From Gemmiger formicilis (GTDB taxonomy: Bacteria; Bacillota; Clostridia; Oscillospirales; Ruminococcaceae), in the NCBI RefSeq assembly GCF_900167555.1, contig NZ_FUYF01000012.1:34604-98603 (forward strand): 64,000 nucleotides of DNA, given 5' to 3'. Every line of letters begins with the position of its first letter. The first letter of the stretch is position 1. The notes below the pieces were generated by a model. That model saw only the letters and a program-made list of their open reading frames with translations. It was not told where the DNA came from and did not search any database. This document shows positions 1 to 8,768 of this stretch, in pieces. The translations under genes and the position numbers were made by a program.

Positions 1-1313
1 AAATTCCAGACCCCACCGCAGAGCCCACGGTTACGATTTTGTGGAGTGAAAGCGACAAGCTGCAGGACGGCGAAATCATGCCGCTGTCTGTGGCAAACCG
101 CGTCTTTGAAGAACTGGACACCGCCCAGCACACGGACAGGGAAAAGGACGGCTACACGGGCGGCTGGTACGACAAGACCGCATTCCGTATTGATTTTACC
201 CTGAACGGCCAGCCCGACAACTACGAGGGACGGCAGGATTTTGGTGACGGAGAGGGTTCTTTGGTTCAGCATATCCAGAACTACCACGAATACTACGCCA
301 AGGACGAGAACTGGAAAAATTTTGTTCTACACAACAAAGGCCCGGAAGCGTGGGAACAAGACAAGGCAGAGCGGGAAATGGTGCTGACCGAGTTTATCCC
401 GTACCTCAAACAACATTGCAATCTTTCGGCCATGGAGCAGGCAGCCACCGCCGCTTTGCGGGAGGGACAGAACATTTCGCCGGAACAGGCTGCCTATTAC
501 AACGCTGTTGTGACCTATGTGCAGGACTGCCGCCCACTGCTCAACCAAGGCCAGTACAACTTGCCGGAACCGCCCAAGCTGGCTGACTTTGACCAGAGCT
601 TGCAGAATTACAAGGCACAGGTGCAGGCCGAGATCGCGCAGGAAGCGGCTGCAGCCGGAATGACCGTAGAGGAATACGCAGCGGCAGGCTTTGAAGCACC
701 GCAGCAGGACAGCTTTTCCATCTACCAGCTGCGCAATGAGGATTCCACCCGTGATTATCATTTTGAGCCCTACGACCGCCTGCAGACTGCCGGTTTGACC
801 GTGGACAAGGCCAACTATACGGAAGTATACGCCGCGCCGCTGACTGCTGGCACCACGTTGGAGGACATCTACCGCACATTCAATGTGGACTATCCGGCAG
901 ATTTCAAGGGACACTCACTGTCTGTTTCGGATGTGGTGGTGCTGCACCAGAATGGGCAGGATACCGCCCACTACTGCGACAGTGTGGGCTTCCAGCAGGT
1001 GCCGGAATTTTTGCGGGAAAATCCGCTGCGCACCGCAGAACTTTCCACCGAACAAAACGAAAATATGATTGATGGTGTGTTGAACAATGCGCCCTCTCTG
1101 GGCGAATTGGAGGCAAAAGCAAAAGCCGGGGAACAAATTTCTCTGACGGACCTTGCCGCCGCAGTCAAGGCCGAGGAAAAGGCACCGAAAACCAAGAAGT
1201 CCCGCGCCGCAAAACCGAAAAAGCCGTCCATCCGGGCACAGCTGGATGCCGCAAAAAAGGAGCAGAGCAAGCAAACGCAGCCACGGGAAAAGACAAAGGA
1301 ATTGGAGGTATAA
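1..1313 (+). CDS. YodL-domain mobile element protein, 5' truncated by window start
   Basis: The reading frame is open from position 3, so the gene begins upstream; an internal ATG lies at 39. The middle part (about nt 720-1030) matches what I know of the YodL domain, with segments such as DRLQTAGL, NYTEVYAAPL, GTTLEDIYRTFN and GHSLSVSDVVVLHQNG followed by a PEFL end. The N-terminal part visible here resembles the helical segments of large polyvalent proteins in Clostridia conjugative elements. The C-terminal 60 residues are Lys/Ala-rich, low-complexity and basic. Its role in transfer is unknown. The next gene starts 3 nt after the stop, so they are probably co-transcribed. Confidence 0.8.
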   Translation, partial: IPDPTAEPTVTILWSESDKLQDGEIMPLSVANRVFEELDTAQHTDREKDGYTGGWYDKTAFRIDFTLNGQPDNYEGRQDFGDGEGSLVQHIQNYHEYYAKDENWKNFVLHNKGPEAWEQDKAEREMVLTEFIPYLKQHCNLSAMEQAATAALREGQNISPEQAAYYNAVVTYVQDCRPLLNQGQYNLPEPPKLADFDQSLQNYKAQVQAEIAQEAAAAGMTVEEYAAAGFEAPQQDSFSIYQLRNEDSTRDYHFEPYDRLQTAGLTVDKANYTEVYAAPLTAGTTLEDIYRTFNVDYPADFKGHSLSVSDVVVLHQNGQDTAHYCDSVGFQQVPEFLRENPLRTAELSTEQNENMIDGVLNNAPSLGELEAKAKAGEQISLTDLAAAVKAEEKAPKTKKSRAAKPKKPSIRAQLDAAKKEQSKQTQPREKTKELEV

Positions 1314-1316
1314 GCC

Positions 1317-2261
1317 GTGCAAAAATTTGAAAATATGGATGTGATCGCTGCGCTGGAAGCCATTATGCACCAGAACACCGCATACTATCAGAGCGATTTT
1401 GCCTATGACATCAAGATGCTGCGGGAGGCCGCCCGCAGCGACCAGCCGGAAGATAAGCTGCTGTTGTGGCTGTCCCGGCCCTCTGGAACATTCTGCTTCC
1501 GGGAACGGGATGCGTTGCTCAAAGATACCCAAGCCTACAACACATGGAAGTTCTGCGGCGAACAGACCCATGACAGGATTCTTGCCTATGCGGTGGAGTT
1601 GACCGGTGCGGCCAACGGAACCGTGCAAGGCCATCTGTATGAACTGGACTATCAGCAGCACTTCCAGCATATCCGGGATGCCGCTCTGCCCGTGGGTGCC
1701 AATCGCCTGATCTACGAAAGCGGGATGCGGGAGATTGGCCCCAAAGAGCATTTCGACAGTCGCCCGGACAAATATTTCGGAGAGTTCGTGCGGTATGAAA
1801 TGCAGCCCCGTGACCCGGAACTTCTGCAAACGGCCATCCGGCAAGAGCAGCGCAGTCGAGAACCGGCACGGCCCGGTGATTTCAAAGAACATCTTGCGGC
1901 ACTGCACACTGGGCTGATCGAGGCCGAGGCGCAGCGTATCGTAGCCGATATGAAGCGTCTGGCTGCTCCCAACAGCCCGGACAAGAATCATTTCATGGTA
2001 GAGGTATCGCCCTACTTCACCAAGCTGGCATCCAGCCGGGACACGGACCAGCTGCTTGCCATGCTGCCGTATAAATCTTTACATCTGTCCAGCGTAAAAG
2101 ACCGTTTCGGCATCTACGCACTGGTTGACAAAAAGGAGAACCGGGACAGGGGCATCCGCAAGCCCCGTGCTTCCGTCCGCAAGCAGCTTTCCGAAACCAA
2201 ACAGGCCGTCAGCCCGAAAAAGGCAGCGGCCCGCAGCAAACAATACGAAATGGAGGTCTGA
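1317..2261 (+). CDS. Conserved element protein of unknown function
   Basis: A 314-residue protein with a GTG start 3 nt after the preceding stop; an in-frame ATG at 1335 is an alternative start. No signal peptide or membrane segment is visible. The sequence is mixed helical, with a basic tail (residues about 270-314) rich in Lys, Arg and Ala, like the tail of its upstream neighbour. I do not recognise a catalytic motif. Its position between the YodL protein and the TTRAP-like protein is typical of accessory genes in Clostridia conjugative elements. A DNA-handling or anti-restriction role is only a guess. Confidence 0.65.
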   Translation: MQKFENMDVIAALEAIMHQNTAYYQSDFAYDIKMLREAARSDQPEDKLLLWLSRPSGTFCFRERDALLKDTQAYNTWKFCGEQTHDRILAYAVELTGAANGTVQGHLYELDYQQHFQHIRDAALPVGANRLIYESGMREIGPKEHFDSRPDKYFGEFVRYEMQPRDPELLQTAIRQEQRSREPARPGDFKEHLAALHTGLIEAEAQRIVADMKRLAAPNSPDKNHFMVEVSPYFTKLASSRDTDQLLAMLPYKSLHLSSVKDRFGIYALVDKKENRDRGIRKPRASVRKQLSETKQAVSPKKAAARSKQYEMEV

Positions 2262-2263
2262 CC

Positions 2264-2464
2264 ATGAATTTCAGCGTTGAAGAAGAAAATTTGATCTGTA
2301 TGTACCACACCTCTGACCGCCGCCGGACGATGGCGCGGATGCTGGCCGCTCTACCGGGTATGAACACGGAAATGCGGCGGCTGGCAAACGGTACCATTGC
2401 AAAGTTGGAGCGTATGACTGACGCTGACTTTGACGGACAGAGGTTTGATTTTACGGGTGAATAA
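2264..2464 (+). CDS. Transposon-transfer assisting protein (TTRAP-like)
   Basis: A 66-residue protein starting MNFSVEEENLICMY and containing the RMTDADFDG segment, which fits the small TTRAP family found in Clostridia conjugative transposons. ATG follows GGAGGTCTGACC, a good ribosome binding site that overlaps the end of the previous gene. It is the last gene of the rightward cluster and is followed by a hairpin and a terminator shared with the convergent BRO-N gene. The family's molecular role is not known. The assignment rests on recognised sequence and context. Confidence 0.72.
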   Translation: MNFSVEEENLICMYHTSDRRRTMARMLAALPGMNTEMRRLANGTIAKLERMTDADFDGQRFDFTGE

Positions 2465-2475
2465 TACCGTCAGCT

Positions 2476-2520
2476 TGACAATGACGCATTATTTTTAATC
2501 AAAGTAATGTGTCGTTGTCA
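2476..2520. other. 16-bp inverted repeat between convergent genes
   Basis: Arms 2476-2491 and 2505-2520 pair over 16 positions, with two G-U pairs if transcribed rightward. The 13-nt loop is AT-rich. It has no long T-tract but sits directly before the stronger terminator at 2527. It may be a processing hairpin or a protein-binding dyad. Confidence 0.5.
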
Positions 2521-2526
2521 ACACAG

Positions 2527-2575
2527 AAATAGCCGGACACGGTGGCCTTGGGGTTGCTGTGTCCGGCTATTTTTC
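2527..2575. terminator. Bidirectional intrinsic terminator
   Basis: Perfect 14-bp arms at 2527-2540 and 2559-2572 (AAATAGCCGGACAC and its complement), with a T-run on the rightward side and A-rich flank on the other. It separates the rightward cluster ending at 2464 from the leftward gene ending at 2581. Confidence 0.8.
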
Positions 2576-2580
2576 ATGTA

Positions 2581-3474
2581 TCAGTCTTTATCTTTTTTCT
2601 CGGTGGGATTTTCCGGCAGTTCGGCGGCATCTTCTACAATGTCGGTCACAAGCTGCTGGAAGTCAAACGCATTCTTTTCTGTGATAACAGGCTTGCCTGT
2701 TTCCGCTTCAAGAGCCTGCCGCGCAATGCCGGCCACCTTGCCGCCGCGTTTGGCAACCTGCTTGTTTTCTTCAAAGGTCTGTGGCTTTGCAGTTTTGGAA
2801 ATATCCGTGGTGGAGGCTTCCGCCAGCATGGTCAGCACAAGTTCCAAATCGGTCATATTGTCCCGGAGATTTTCTTTCGTCAGACCTTTCAGCCGCTTGT
2901 ACTGCCCTGTGGTCATGCCAGACCATGCGCGGGAGATTTCATCGGTCAGGATAGCATACTCCTTGCCCTTTTGTACTCCGCGCTTCTTCCATTCATCCGT
3001 CAGTTCGTTTCGGATACGGATTGCCAAAAGCCGCTGGTGAATCCATTCTTCGGAGTAGCCTTTCTTCAAATAGGTATCAAGCGCACGGTCAATGGCCTGC
3101 TCCGGGTCGATTGTTTCCTCGATGCGTTCTTTGCCTACCATTGCCAGCCATGCCTTAAACGGTTCAGCTTTCGGAGATGGGATTGACTGGATGATGCGCA
3201 GGAGCTGTTCGGTGTTAGCAACATCCGTTTTGCGCTTTTTGCCGTCAGGAGCGGTCATTTTCAAACCATTACAATTTGTAATGGTTTCATTTCCTTCGTC
3301 TTTAAGACGCTTTTTTAGAACGCGCCAATAGTTCTGTGGGTCTGCGCTGTCAGTCAGAACAGCAATCACATCAACGATGGCAAAATACCATTCTTCCTTT
3401 TCTGCATCCCATGCAGTGCGGATTTTCTGATCTTCAAAAAGCTGGATAGAGCTGTTATCGTTCACTTCTGCCAT
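2581..3474 (-). CDS. BRO-N domain protein (phage antirepressor / DinD-like)
   Basis: A 297-residue protein. The N-terminal half has the BRO-N pattern: an IRTAWDAEKEEWYFAIVDVIAVLT segment (shown in pieces: EEWYFAIVDVI, DPQNYWRVLKKRL) and a later LLRIIQSIPSPKAEPFKAWLA region. The second half (about 115-297) is helical and charged, as in bacterial DinD/BRO family proteins. Proteins with this fold bind DNA and act as antirepressors or damage-inducible factors; here the target is unknown. It is transcribed leftward, with its own terminator at 2527, apart from the mob genes. ATG is at 3472-3474. Confidence 0.75.
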   Translation of the reverse strand: MAEVNDNSSIQLFEDQKIRTAWDAEKEEWYFAIVDVIAVLTDSADPQNYWRVLKKRLKDEGNETITNCNGLKMTAPDGKKRKTDVANTEQLLRIIQSIPSPKAEPFKAWLAMVGKERIEETIDPEQAIDRALDTYLKKGYSEEWIHQRLLAIRIRNELTDEWKKRGVQKGKEYAILTDEISRAWSGMTTGQYKRLKGLTKENLRDNMTDLELVLTMLAEASTTDISKTAKPQTFEENKQVAKRGGKVAGIARQALEAETGKPVITEKNAFDFQQLVTDIVEDAAELPENPTEKKDKD

Positions 3475-3585
3475 AGAGGGTTCCTCGCTTTCGTTGTCTA
3501 AGTCTATTTTACATGATTTCGGGCGGAAACGCCACCCGGTCTAAGCGTTTGGAATTCAAAAATCCGAACAATATTTTGTGCAGAT

Positions 3586-4914
3586 TTACCGTTCCTGCAT
3601 CTGCTCCTTTCCCGGTGCTATCCGCAGAATGCCGTCCACATTCTGCTTTATGATGCCATACTCCTGCATCTGGCGTTTGATTTCGGCGTACTGCTGTTGC
3701 AGTTGCTTTTTCTGCTCGGTTAGTTGCTTATACTCGGCTTTCAGGGCGTAGAGGTCGGGCCGCTTTTGAAAGCCCTGCTCTTTCAGGGCCTTGGCCGCAG
3801 CTTCATAGAGAATCAGGGTGCCCTCGTGCCTGCGCCGGAATTGCTTTTTGTCAGCGGCCCGCTGGTATTCCTGCACCAGTGGACGCAGTTCCTTACAGGT
3901 GGTGACATCCTTTATCAGCACAGCCATTTCTGCAAGTCGGCGTTCGGCTGCTTTCAGCGCGGCGACAGCTTCGGTGCTGGCGGCGGTGATCTCGGCCACC
4001 CGGCTTTCCAAATCCGGGTAACTATCAATTTCATGCTCCGTCAGAAAGTTCAGCGTCCGGGCAGCCTGTTTCAGATTGTGGAGTTTTGCCCACTTCTCAT
4101 ACCCTGCGGACTGCTGGGCCTTAATGCTGTTCTCCAAATCAATCCGCAGCGAAATTTTGCGGTTTTCTTTGGGCTTCCGCTCCACGAACCGCCCTTTGAT
4201 GCGCTCGGTGATGGCTTCCTCGGTGTAGGCTTCGCCCAGCGTTTTGCAGCGGGTGAACCGTTCCTGTCCGGGCGCACGGAACGACACATACTTGCCCCTT
4301 TTGACCTCATAGCTTTGCTCCTGCAGGAGCCGCAGAAAATCGTCAAAATCCTTGGCCTGCGGGATGGCTGCATCTATGGCGGCTTTCAGTTTTGCCTTCC
4401 AGCTCATGCCCTTGCGGTGTGCGTCCCACTCGGTATAGCTTTTACCCCGGTCTTGACCGGGGACCAACACAGACAGGCCGTGTTCCTTGCACAGACGGTC
4501 GCTGGTGCGCCGGATGTAGGCATAGCTCTGGCGATTGGAAACATACTTTCGTTGGTTCACCATGTCCACGGCGCAAAAGATGATGTGGTTGTGGACGTGC
4601 CCTTTGTCAATGTGTGTGGTCAGCACATACGGGTATTTGCCTTGCAGGACTTCATCTGCAAGCTGCCGGCCGATCTCGTGGGCCTGCTCCGGCGTGGTTT
4701 CTCCCGGCGCAAAAGACTGTATCAGGTGATGGGCCAGATTGTTGCCTTTCTGCATGGCCTGTGACAACAGCAGTTCAAATTCGATGTCGGCGGTTTCGTA
4801 GGAGCAGGCAAAGGAGGACACCAGCATTTTTTCGTCCGTCTTGGCCGGATTCTCGATGTAGTCCAATGCCTTTTTCAGCGTTGACTTGATAGGATGTATC
4901 TTTGTAACTGCCAT
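3586..4914 (-). CDS. mobA: MobA-type relaxase (MOBP-like)
   Basis: A 442-residue conjugative relaxase that would nick one strand at oriT and remain bound to the 5' end. The candidate catalytic Tyr is Tyr19 in KALDYIENP. The metal-binding histidine motif HIDKGHVHNH is at residues 101-110. The C-terminal part (about 290-442) is a long Gln/Lys-rich coiled-coil region. The start overlaps the 3' end of mobC by 40 nt, which implies translational coupling. The length is normal for shorter Firmicute mobilization relaxases; no primase or helicase domain follows. Confidence 0.9.
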   Translation of the reverse strand: MAVTKIHPIKSTLKKALDYIENPAKTDEKMLVSSFACSYETADIEFELLLSQAMQKGNNLAHHLIQSFAPGETTPEQAHEIGRQLADEVLQGKYPYVLTTHIDKGHVHNHIIFCAVDMVNQRKYVSNRQSYAYIRRTSDRLCKEHGLSVLVPGQDRGKSYTEWDAHRKGMSWKAKLKAAIDAAIPQAKDFDDFLRLLQEQSYEVKRGKYVSFRAPGQERFTRCKTLGEAYTEEAITERIKGRFVERKPKENRKISLRIDLENSIKAQQSAGYEKWAKLHNLKQAARTLNFLTEHEIDSYPDLESRVAEITAASTEAVAALKAAERRLAEMAVLIKDVTTCKELRPLVQEYQRAADKKQFRRRHEGTLILYEAAAKALKEQGFQKRPDLYALKAEYKQLTEQKKQLQQQYAEIKRQMQEYGIIKQNVDGILRIAPGKEQMQER

Positions 4915-5204
4915 ATCTGCGCCAATGCTCCCTTGATGTCCGCAACGTCTTGTGTGTACAGCGGCCCCATGCTGTTCAGCCGCCGCGCGATCTGATTGAC
5001 GTTGACACCAATCTTTTGCAGTTCGGCGGTTTGCGCCCGGATGTCGGTGGTGTCGATGTGGACAACATAACCATCTATCAGCATCTTCCGGGCGTAGGCA
5101 GAAAAATTCCGTGTGTTCAGCAGAGCCATCTTCTGCCGGATAAGTTCCTGTTCCTCCGGCGTCACGGGAACACGCAGAACAATTTTTCGGGTTCGATTCG
5201 TCAT
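4875..5204 (-). CDS. mobC: MobC relaxosome accessory protein
   Basis: A 109-residue protein with an N-terminal ribbon-helix-helix-like segment (RKIVLRVPVTPEEQELI) and the C-terminal MobC signature GVNVNQIARRLN. I chose the ATG at 5202-5204 because a strong GAGGTGA site lies just upstream; the open frame extends to 5402 but runs through the oriT-like repeats and has no matching site. MobC proteins help the relaxase melt oriT. It is followed by and overlaps mobA. Confidence 0.88.
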   Translation of the reverse strand: MTNRTRKIVLRVPVTPEEQELIRQKMALLNTRNFSAYARKMLIDGYVVHIDTTDIRAQTAELQKIGVNVNQIARRLNSMGPLYTQDVADIKGALAQIWQLQRYILSSQR

Positions 5205-5228
5205 AGTTTCACCTCGTTTCTTGGGGGT

Positions 5229-5286
5229 CTGGGGTACTCCCCAGCAAGCATTTTTGCCGGGAGTGGCTACACTCCCTATGCTTGCT
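5229..5286. other. oriT: Probable origin of transfer (oriT)
   Basis: Nested inverted repeats lie directly upstream of mobC. The outer arms AGCAAGCAT (5243-5251) and ATGCTTGCT (5278-5286) are perfect. Inside them GGGAGTG (5259-5265) and CACTCCC (5270-5276) form a 7-bp stem with a 4-nt loop. A third small dyad, CTGGGG...CCCCAG (5229-5244), overlaps the left outer arm. The position upstream of mobC-mobA and the nested structure are what one expects of an oriT. The nick site itself cannot be assigned by eye. Confidence 0.68.
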
Positions 5287-5344
5287 ACGTTACCTTTCCC
5301 CACTACTATGACACCGCAACACCCCCGTTTTGCCCGCAAAATGC

Positions 5345-5383
5345 AAAAAAAAAAAAAAATAAGAGGATGCTTTTGCATCCTCT
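5345..5383 (-). terminator. Intrinsic terminator of the XRE regulator gene
   Basis: A 9-bp stem (5362-5370 with 5375-5383, loop TTTT) followed on the minus strand by an uninterrupted run of 15 T (A15 at 5345-5359). It lies between the XRE gene and the mob region. Confidence 0.85.
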
Positions 5384-5402
5384 CAATGACCGTGCATGAC
5401 AA

Positions 5403-5771
5403 TCAGACACACACGGGCTCTTTTTCCTGTTCATGGATTCGTAAGGCACCGTCAATGGCACCTTCTACGATGGGCAAGTATTCTTCCGGGCAAAGCTGCA
5501 GCTTGTGGCTGACCCGCTGACGCTCTGCACTTTCTTCCCGCATAAGTTCCGGGTTGAAGTACCGTTCCACCGGCAGACCACATATTTTTATCAGCTGAAT
5601 CACCACCGGCAAGCTGGGCAACGTGCCTTCGTTTTCGATGTTCGCAAGATACCGGCTGTCACAATGTATCATGTCGGCCAGCGCACTGCGGGAAAGCTGT
5701 TTTGCCTTTCGTGCTGCCTTGACATCCGCTCCGAACGTTTCAAAGCCGGGACAGTCCTCAATTTTTGCCAT
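5403..5771 (-). CDS. XRE-family helix-turn-helix regulator
   Basis: A 122-residue protein. Residues about 13-70 form a Cro/C1-type HTH (FGADVKAARKAKQLSRSALA, then RYLANIENEGTLPSL). The C-terminal part is charged and helical and ends at an acidic tail. It is divergent from the small HTH gene and two-component system at 5914, so it may repress that promoter or its own. Such regulators commonly control transfer genes in conjugative elements. The target is not shown by the sequence. Confidence 0.85.
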   Translation of the reverse strand: MAKIEDCPGFETFGADVKAARKAKQLSRSALADMIHCDSRYLANIENEGTLPSLPVVIQLIKICGLPVERYFNPELMREESAERQRVSHKLQLCPEEYLPIVEGAIDGALRIHEQEKEPVCV

Positions 5772-5866
5772 TCTGCATCACCCATATACATTTTATAGTT
5801 CATGGACGATTGGCGAAATGATGCAAACTGCATATATGCTAAACTTTATTGTTCATACTTTGTGCA

Positions 5867-5895
5867 TTGTATTCTTCGAGCAAGCGAAATATAAT
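5867..5895 (+). promoter_or_regulatory. Promoter of the HTH / two-component / ABC operon
   Basis: TTGTAT (5867-5872), a 17-nt spacer and a perfect TATAAT (5890-5895). It lies 18 nt upstream of the HTH start in the intergenic region shared with the divergent XRE gene. Confidence 0.7.
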
Positions 5896-5913
5896 AGAAC
5901 TTGGAGGTGTGCT

Positions 5914-6117
5914 ATGGATTACATGACCTTGAAAGAGACCGCCGAAAAGTGGAACGTAACACCTCGGCAAGTCAACTACCTGTGTTCAGCTGGACGCATT
6001 CCCGGTGCGGTAAAAATGGCCAGCGTTTGGCTGGTGCCAAAAAATGCTGATAAGCCGGTGGATGGCCGGACGAAACAGGGAAAGGAATTGAAAAATGCAG
6101 AAGATACTTTACGTTGA
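5914..6117 (+). CDS. Small HTH (excisionase/MerR-like) DNA-binding protein
   Basis: A 67-residue protein. TLKETAEKWNVTPRQVNYLC is a winged-helix/excisionase-type helix-turn-helix, followed by GRIPGAVKMASVWLVP, the usual beta-wing of this family. ATG at 5914 has TTGGAGGTG upstream. The 3' end overlaps the response regulator start by 23 nt, so translation is coupled. It could be a regulator of the operon or a recombination directionality factor. Its distance from the recombinase favours the first, but this is inference. Confidence 0.78.
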   Translation: MDYMTLKETAEKWNVTPRQVNYLCSAGRIPGAVKMASVWLVPKNADKPVDGRTKQGKELKNAEDTLR

Positions 6118-6778
6118 AGATGATTTAAGCCTGATTGATGGTTTGAAGTACACGCTGGAAAACAGCGGGTATTTTGTGGATAATGCCCGAACGGCAAGTG
6201 AGGCTTTGGCACGATTCAAGCAAGACACTTACGATTTATTATTGCTGGATGTTACACTTCCAGATGGAACCGGGTTTGATGTCTGCAAGGAAGTGCGTGC
6301 CATTTCAACCATTCCTATTATATTTCTGACGGCATCCGATCAGGAAATCAGCATTGTAAGAGGGCTTGATATAGGCGCGGATGACTATATCACAAAGCCG
6401 TTTAAGTTAAACGAATTGCTTTCTCGAATCAAAGCCATCCTCCGCCGTTCTCTGCAATTCTCCAAGGTAGCCGCTGTTTTGGAAGCAAACGGAATACGCA
6501 TTGACACAGCAGAACGGCGCGTCTGGAAAAATGGAAAATCGCTTGACCTGCCATTGGTCGAGTATAAATTACTGTGCCTGTTCCTGCAAAATCCAAACCA
6601 CCTTTTGTCCCGTGAACTTATTCTTGATAGAATGTGGGACGGGAATGGAAACTTTGTGGATGATAACACCTTGTCCGTCTATATCCGCAGGCTGCGGAAC
6701 AAAATTGAGGACACCCCCAATCAGCCCAAGTTCCTATTGACGGAACGCGGAATTGGTTATAAGTGGGTCGTTGTGTGA
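6095..6778 (+). CDS. OmpR-family response regulator
   Basis: A 227-residue protein. The receiver domain (1-115) has the acidic pocket VEDD at 7-10, the phosphoacceptor Asp52 in LLDVTLPDG and the conserved Lys in ITKPF. The winged-helix DNA-binding domain (about 130-227) has ELILDRMWDGNGNFVDDN and SVYIRRLRNKIE. The likely partner is the kinase starting 8 nt downstream. The layout RR-HK-ATPase-FtsX permease matches antimicrobial-peptide-sensing modules (BceRS-AB, VraRS/VraDE-like), so it probably activates the downstream exporter genes. Confidence 0.92.
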   Translation: MQKILYVEDDLSLIDGLKYTLENSGYFVDNARTASEALARFKQDTYDLLLLDVTLPDGTGFDVCKEVRAISTIPIIFLTASDQEISIVRGLDIGADDYITKPFKLNELLSRIKAILRRSLQFSKVAAVLEANGIRIDTAERRVWKNGKSLDLPLVEYKLLCLFLQNPNHLLSRELILDRMWDGNGNFVDDNTLSVYIRRLRNKIEDTPNQPKFLLTERGIGYKWVVV

Positions 6779-6785
6779 GGAAAAT

Positions 6786-8021
6786 ATGGGAAAGTTCGGA
6801 AAAGAAACAAAGATTCTGCTGCTGGCCATTACCACAATCTGTGTAATTTCATTTTTATTGGCGACCGGAATTTCTTTTTTCTTAGCAAAAGGCTTTCAGC
6901 AGGAATTGTTGCTCCATGACTATGGCGTTTCCGGCTATCAGCTGAATCATACGGAAAAATTGCTGATTTCGGCATTCACAGCACAGCCCAACGAAAGTGA
7001 TATTGCGCGTGGAAAAAATGCTTTAGCTTCCATTGGGTACAGCAGCGCAACTTCGATGCAGCTTTTGCCCATGGTTCAGAACTATCGCAATCAAACCATG
7101 TGGTGTCTGTTTTTGCTGTTGCTGTTCTCGTTTGGTACAATTTATTTTGCGCTATTTCTTTATCTGAACCGCCAGCATAAAGCAATCCGTGAAGCCGAGG
7201 GCAAAATCCGAGAATTTTTGGACGGAAATACAATGTCCCGAATTGAGTGCGCACAGGCTGGTGATTGGTACAGTTTGTTCCACAGCGTAAATGAAATGGC
7301 GGCTATTCTCTCGGCTCATGCAGAAAGTCAAAAACAGACGAAAGAGTTCTTACAATCCATCATTTCGGATGTGTCCCATCAAATCAAAACACCGCTGGCC
7401 GCATTAAAAATGTACCACGAAATCATTATCAGCCATAAAGAAGATTCTGAAACTGTGCAGAGTTTTTCCGAAAAATCGCAACGGGAAATCAAGCGGATGG
7501 AAGATGTTATCTATACTCTGCTGAAACTGGCACGGCTGGATGCCGGCATTATCCAGATGGAGAAAAACGAGGAAAACCTTTCCGTTCTTATGCAGGATGT
7601 GATGGAACGCTTTGAAACATGGGCCGAACAAGACCATAAAGAAATCGTTCTATCCGGCGGAAGCGATGTCACACTTGCTTGTGATGCGCTATGGATGTCG
7701 GAAGCCTTCGGAAATATCATTAAAAATGCGCTGGAACATACACGGCCGGGTGGTCACATTTCCGTGCAGTGGGCACGATCGCCGCTCATGACGCAAATTG
7801 TTATCTCGGATGATGGAATCGGCATTCATCAAGAGGACCTCTATAATATTTTCAAACGGTTTTACCGCAGCCGCTTTTCATCGGATGTCCATGGAGTAGG
7901 ATTGGGGCTGCCGTTGGCAAAGTCCATTGTTGAGGCGCACGGAGGAACCATTTCTGTAAACAGCACGCTCGGCGCAGGAACCACTTTCACACTCAATTTT
8001 TTCAATCTTACAAAGGAGTAA
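6786..8021 (+). CDS. Sensor histidine kinase
   Basis: A 411-residue protein. ATG at 6786 is chosen because TGAGG sits 5 nt upstream. It has two membrane helices (about 10-34 and 105-127) enclosing a short extracellular loop of roughly 70 residues. The HisKA motif is SDVSHQIKTPLA with phosphoaccepting His198. The ATPase domain has an N box (NIIKNALEHT) and the G boxes DDGIGI and GVGLGLPLAKS. The extracellular loop is longer than in classical BceS, so direct ligand sensing is possible. Confidence 0.9.
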   Translation: MGKFGKETKILLLAITTICVISFLLATGISFFLAKGFQQELLLHDYGVSGYQLNHTEKLLISAFTAQPNESDIARGKNALASIGYSSATSMQLLPMVQNYRNQTMWCLFLLLLFSFGTIYFALFLYLNRQHKAIREAEGKIREFLDGNTMSRIECAQAGDWYSLFHSVNEMAAILSAHAESQKQTKEFLQSIISDVSHQIKTPLAALKMYHEIIISHKEDSETVQSFSEKSQREIKRMEDVIYTLLKLARLDAGIIQMEKNEENLSVLMQDVMERFETWAEQDHKEIVLSGGSDVTLACDALWMSEAFGNIIKNALEHTRPGGHISVQWARSPLMTQIVISDDGIGIHQEDLYNIFKRFYRSRFSSDVHGVGLGLPLAKSIVEAHGGTISVNSTLGAGTTFTLNFFNLTKE

Positions 8022-8084
8022 GGCAGCGGTCATACGGAAGTAAGCCAAGGAAGCTATGCTAGGCTGCATAAGGAGGCATGAAAT

Positions 8085-8768
8085 ATGAACATTCTTGAAG
8101 TACAAAACTTATGCAAAACCTATGGCAAAGGGGAAGCTGCCGTTCAAGCTCTGCGCGATGTGACATTTTCTGTTCACAAAGGAGAATTTGTTGCGATTGT
8201 CGGTGAGTCCGGCTCCGGCAAAAGTACGCTGCTGAATGTTGTGGGGGCTTTGGATAACCCCACGGCGGGAAAAGTTTTGATTGATGGAAAAGATATTTTT
8301 TCTATGCCTGAAAAGAAACTGACTGTATTTCGTCGGCAGCATATTGGCTTTATCTTTCAGTCCTTCAACCTTATTCCTGAACTGAATGTAGAGCAGAACA
8401 TCACTTTCCCGCTTCTGTTGGACTATAAGAAGCCAGATCAGAAATTTGTAAACGAACTGCTGCAAGTGCTGGGGCTGACCGAGCGCAGAAATCACTTGCC
8501 CAGCCAGCTTTCAGGTGGTCAGCAGCAACGAGTCGCGATTGGCCGGGCACTGGTTACCCACCCGGCTCTGATTATGGCCGATGAACCGACAGGAAACCTT
8601 GACAGCAAAAACAGTCAGGAGGTGATTGCTCTCCTGCAATCCATGTCGCAGAAATACCAGCAGACGATTTTAATGATTACCCATAATGAAAATCAAGCTG
8701 GGGCGGCTGATCGTGTTTTCCGTATGTCAGATGGGGTTCTGAAAGATTTGGGGGTGGCGTTACGGTGA
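8085..8768 (+). CDS. ABC transporter ATP-binding protein (MacB/BceA/LolD type)
   Basis: A 227-residue ATPase with Walker A GESGSGKST (40-48), signature LSGGQQQRVAIGRAL, Walker B LIMADEPTGNLD and an H-loop (MITHNE). The site AAGGAGG lies 9 nt before the ATG. Its stop codon overlaps the GTG start of the permease gene (GTGA), so the two subunits are coupled. Family members export or sense peptides rather than import nutrients. A role in antimicrobial-peptide resistance is inferred from the adjacent two-component system. Confidence 0.92.
   Translation: MNILEVQNLCKTYGKGEAAVQALRDVTFSVHKGEFVAIVGESGSGKSTLLNVVGALDNPTAGKVLIDGKDIFSMPEKKLTVFRRQHIGFIFQSFNLIPELNVEQNITFPLLLDYKKPDQKFVNELLQVLGLTERRNHLPSQLSGGQQQRVAIGRALVTHPALIMADEPTGNLDSKNSQEVIALLQSMSQKYQQTILMITHNENQAGAADRVFRMSDGVLKDLGVALR

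Noticed and set aside
5205..5402. N-terminal extension of MobC to 5402
   Set aside because: The extension would run through the oriT repeats and a poly-A tract and lacks a ribosome binding site, while ATG 5204 has an excellent one.
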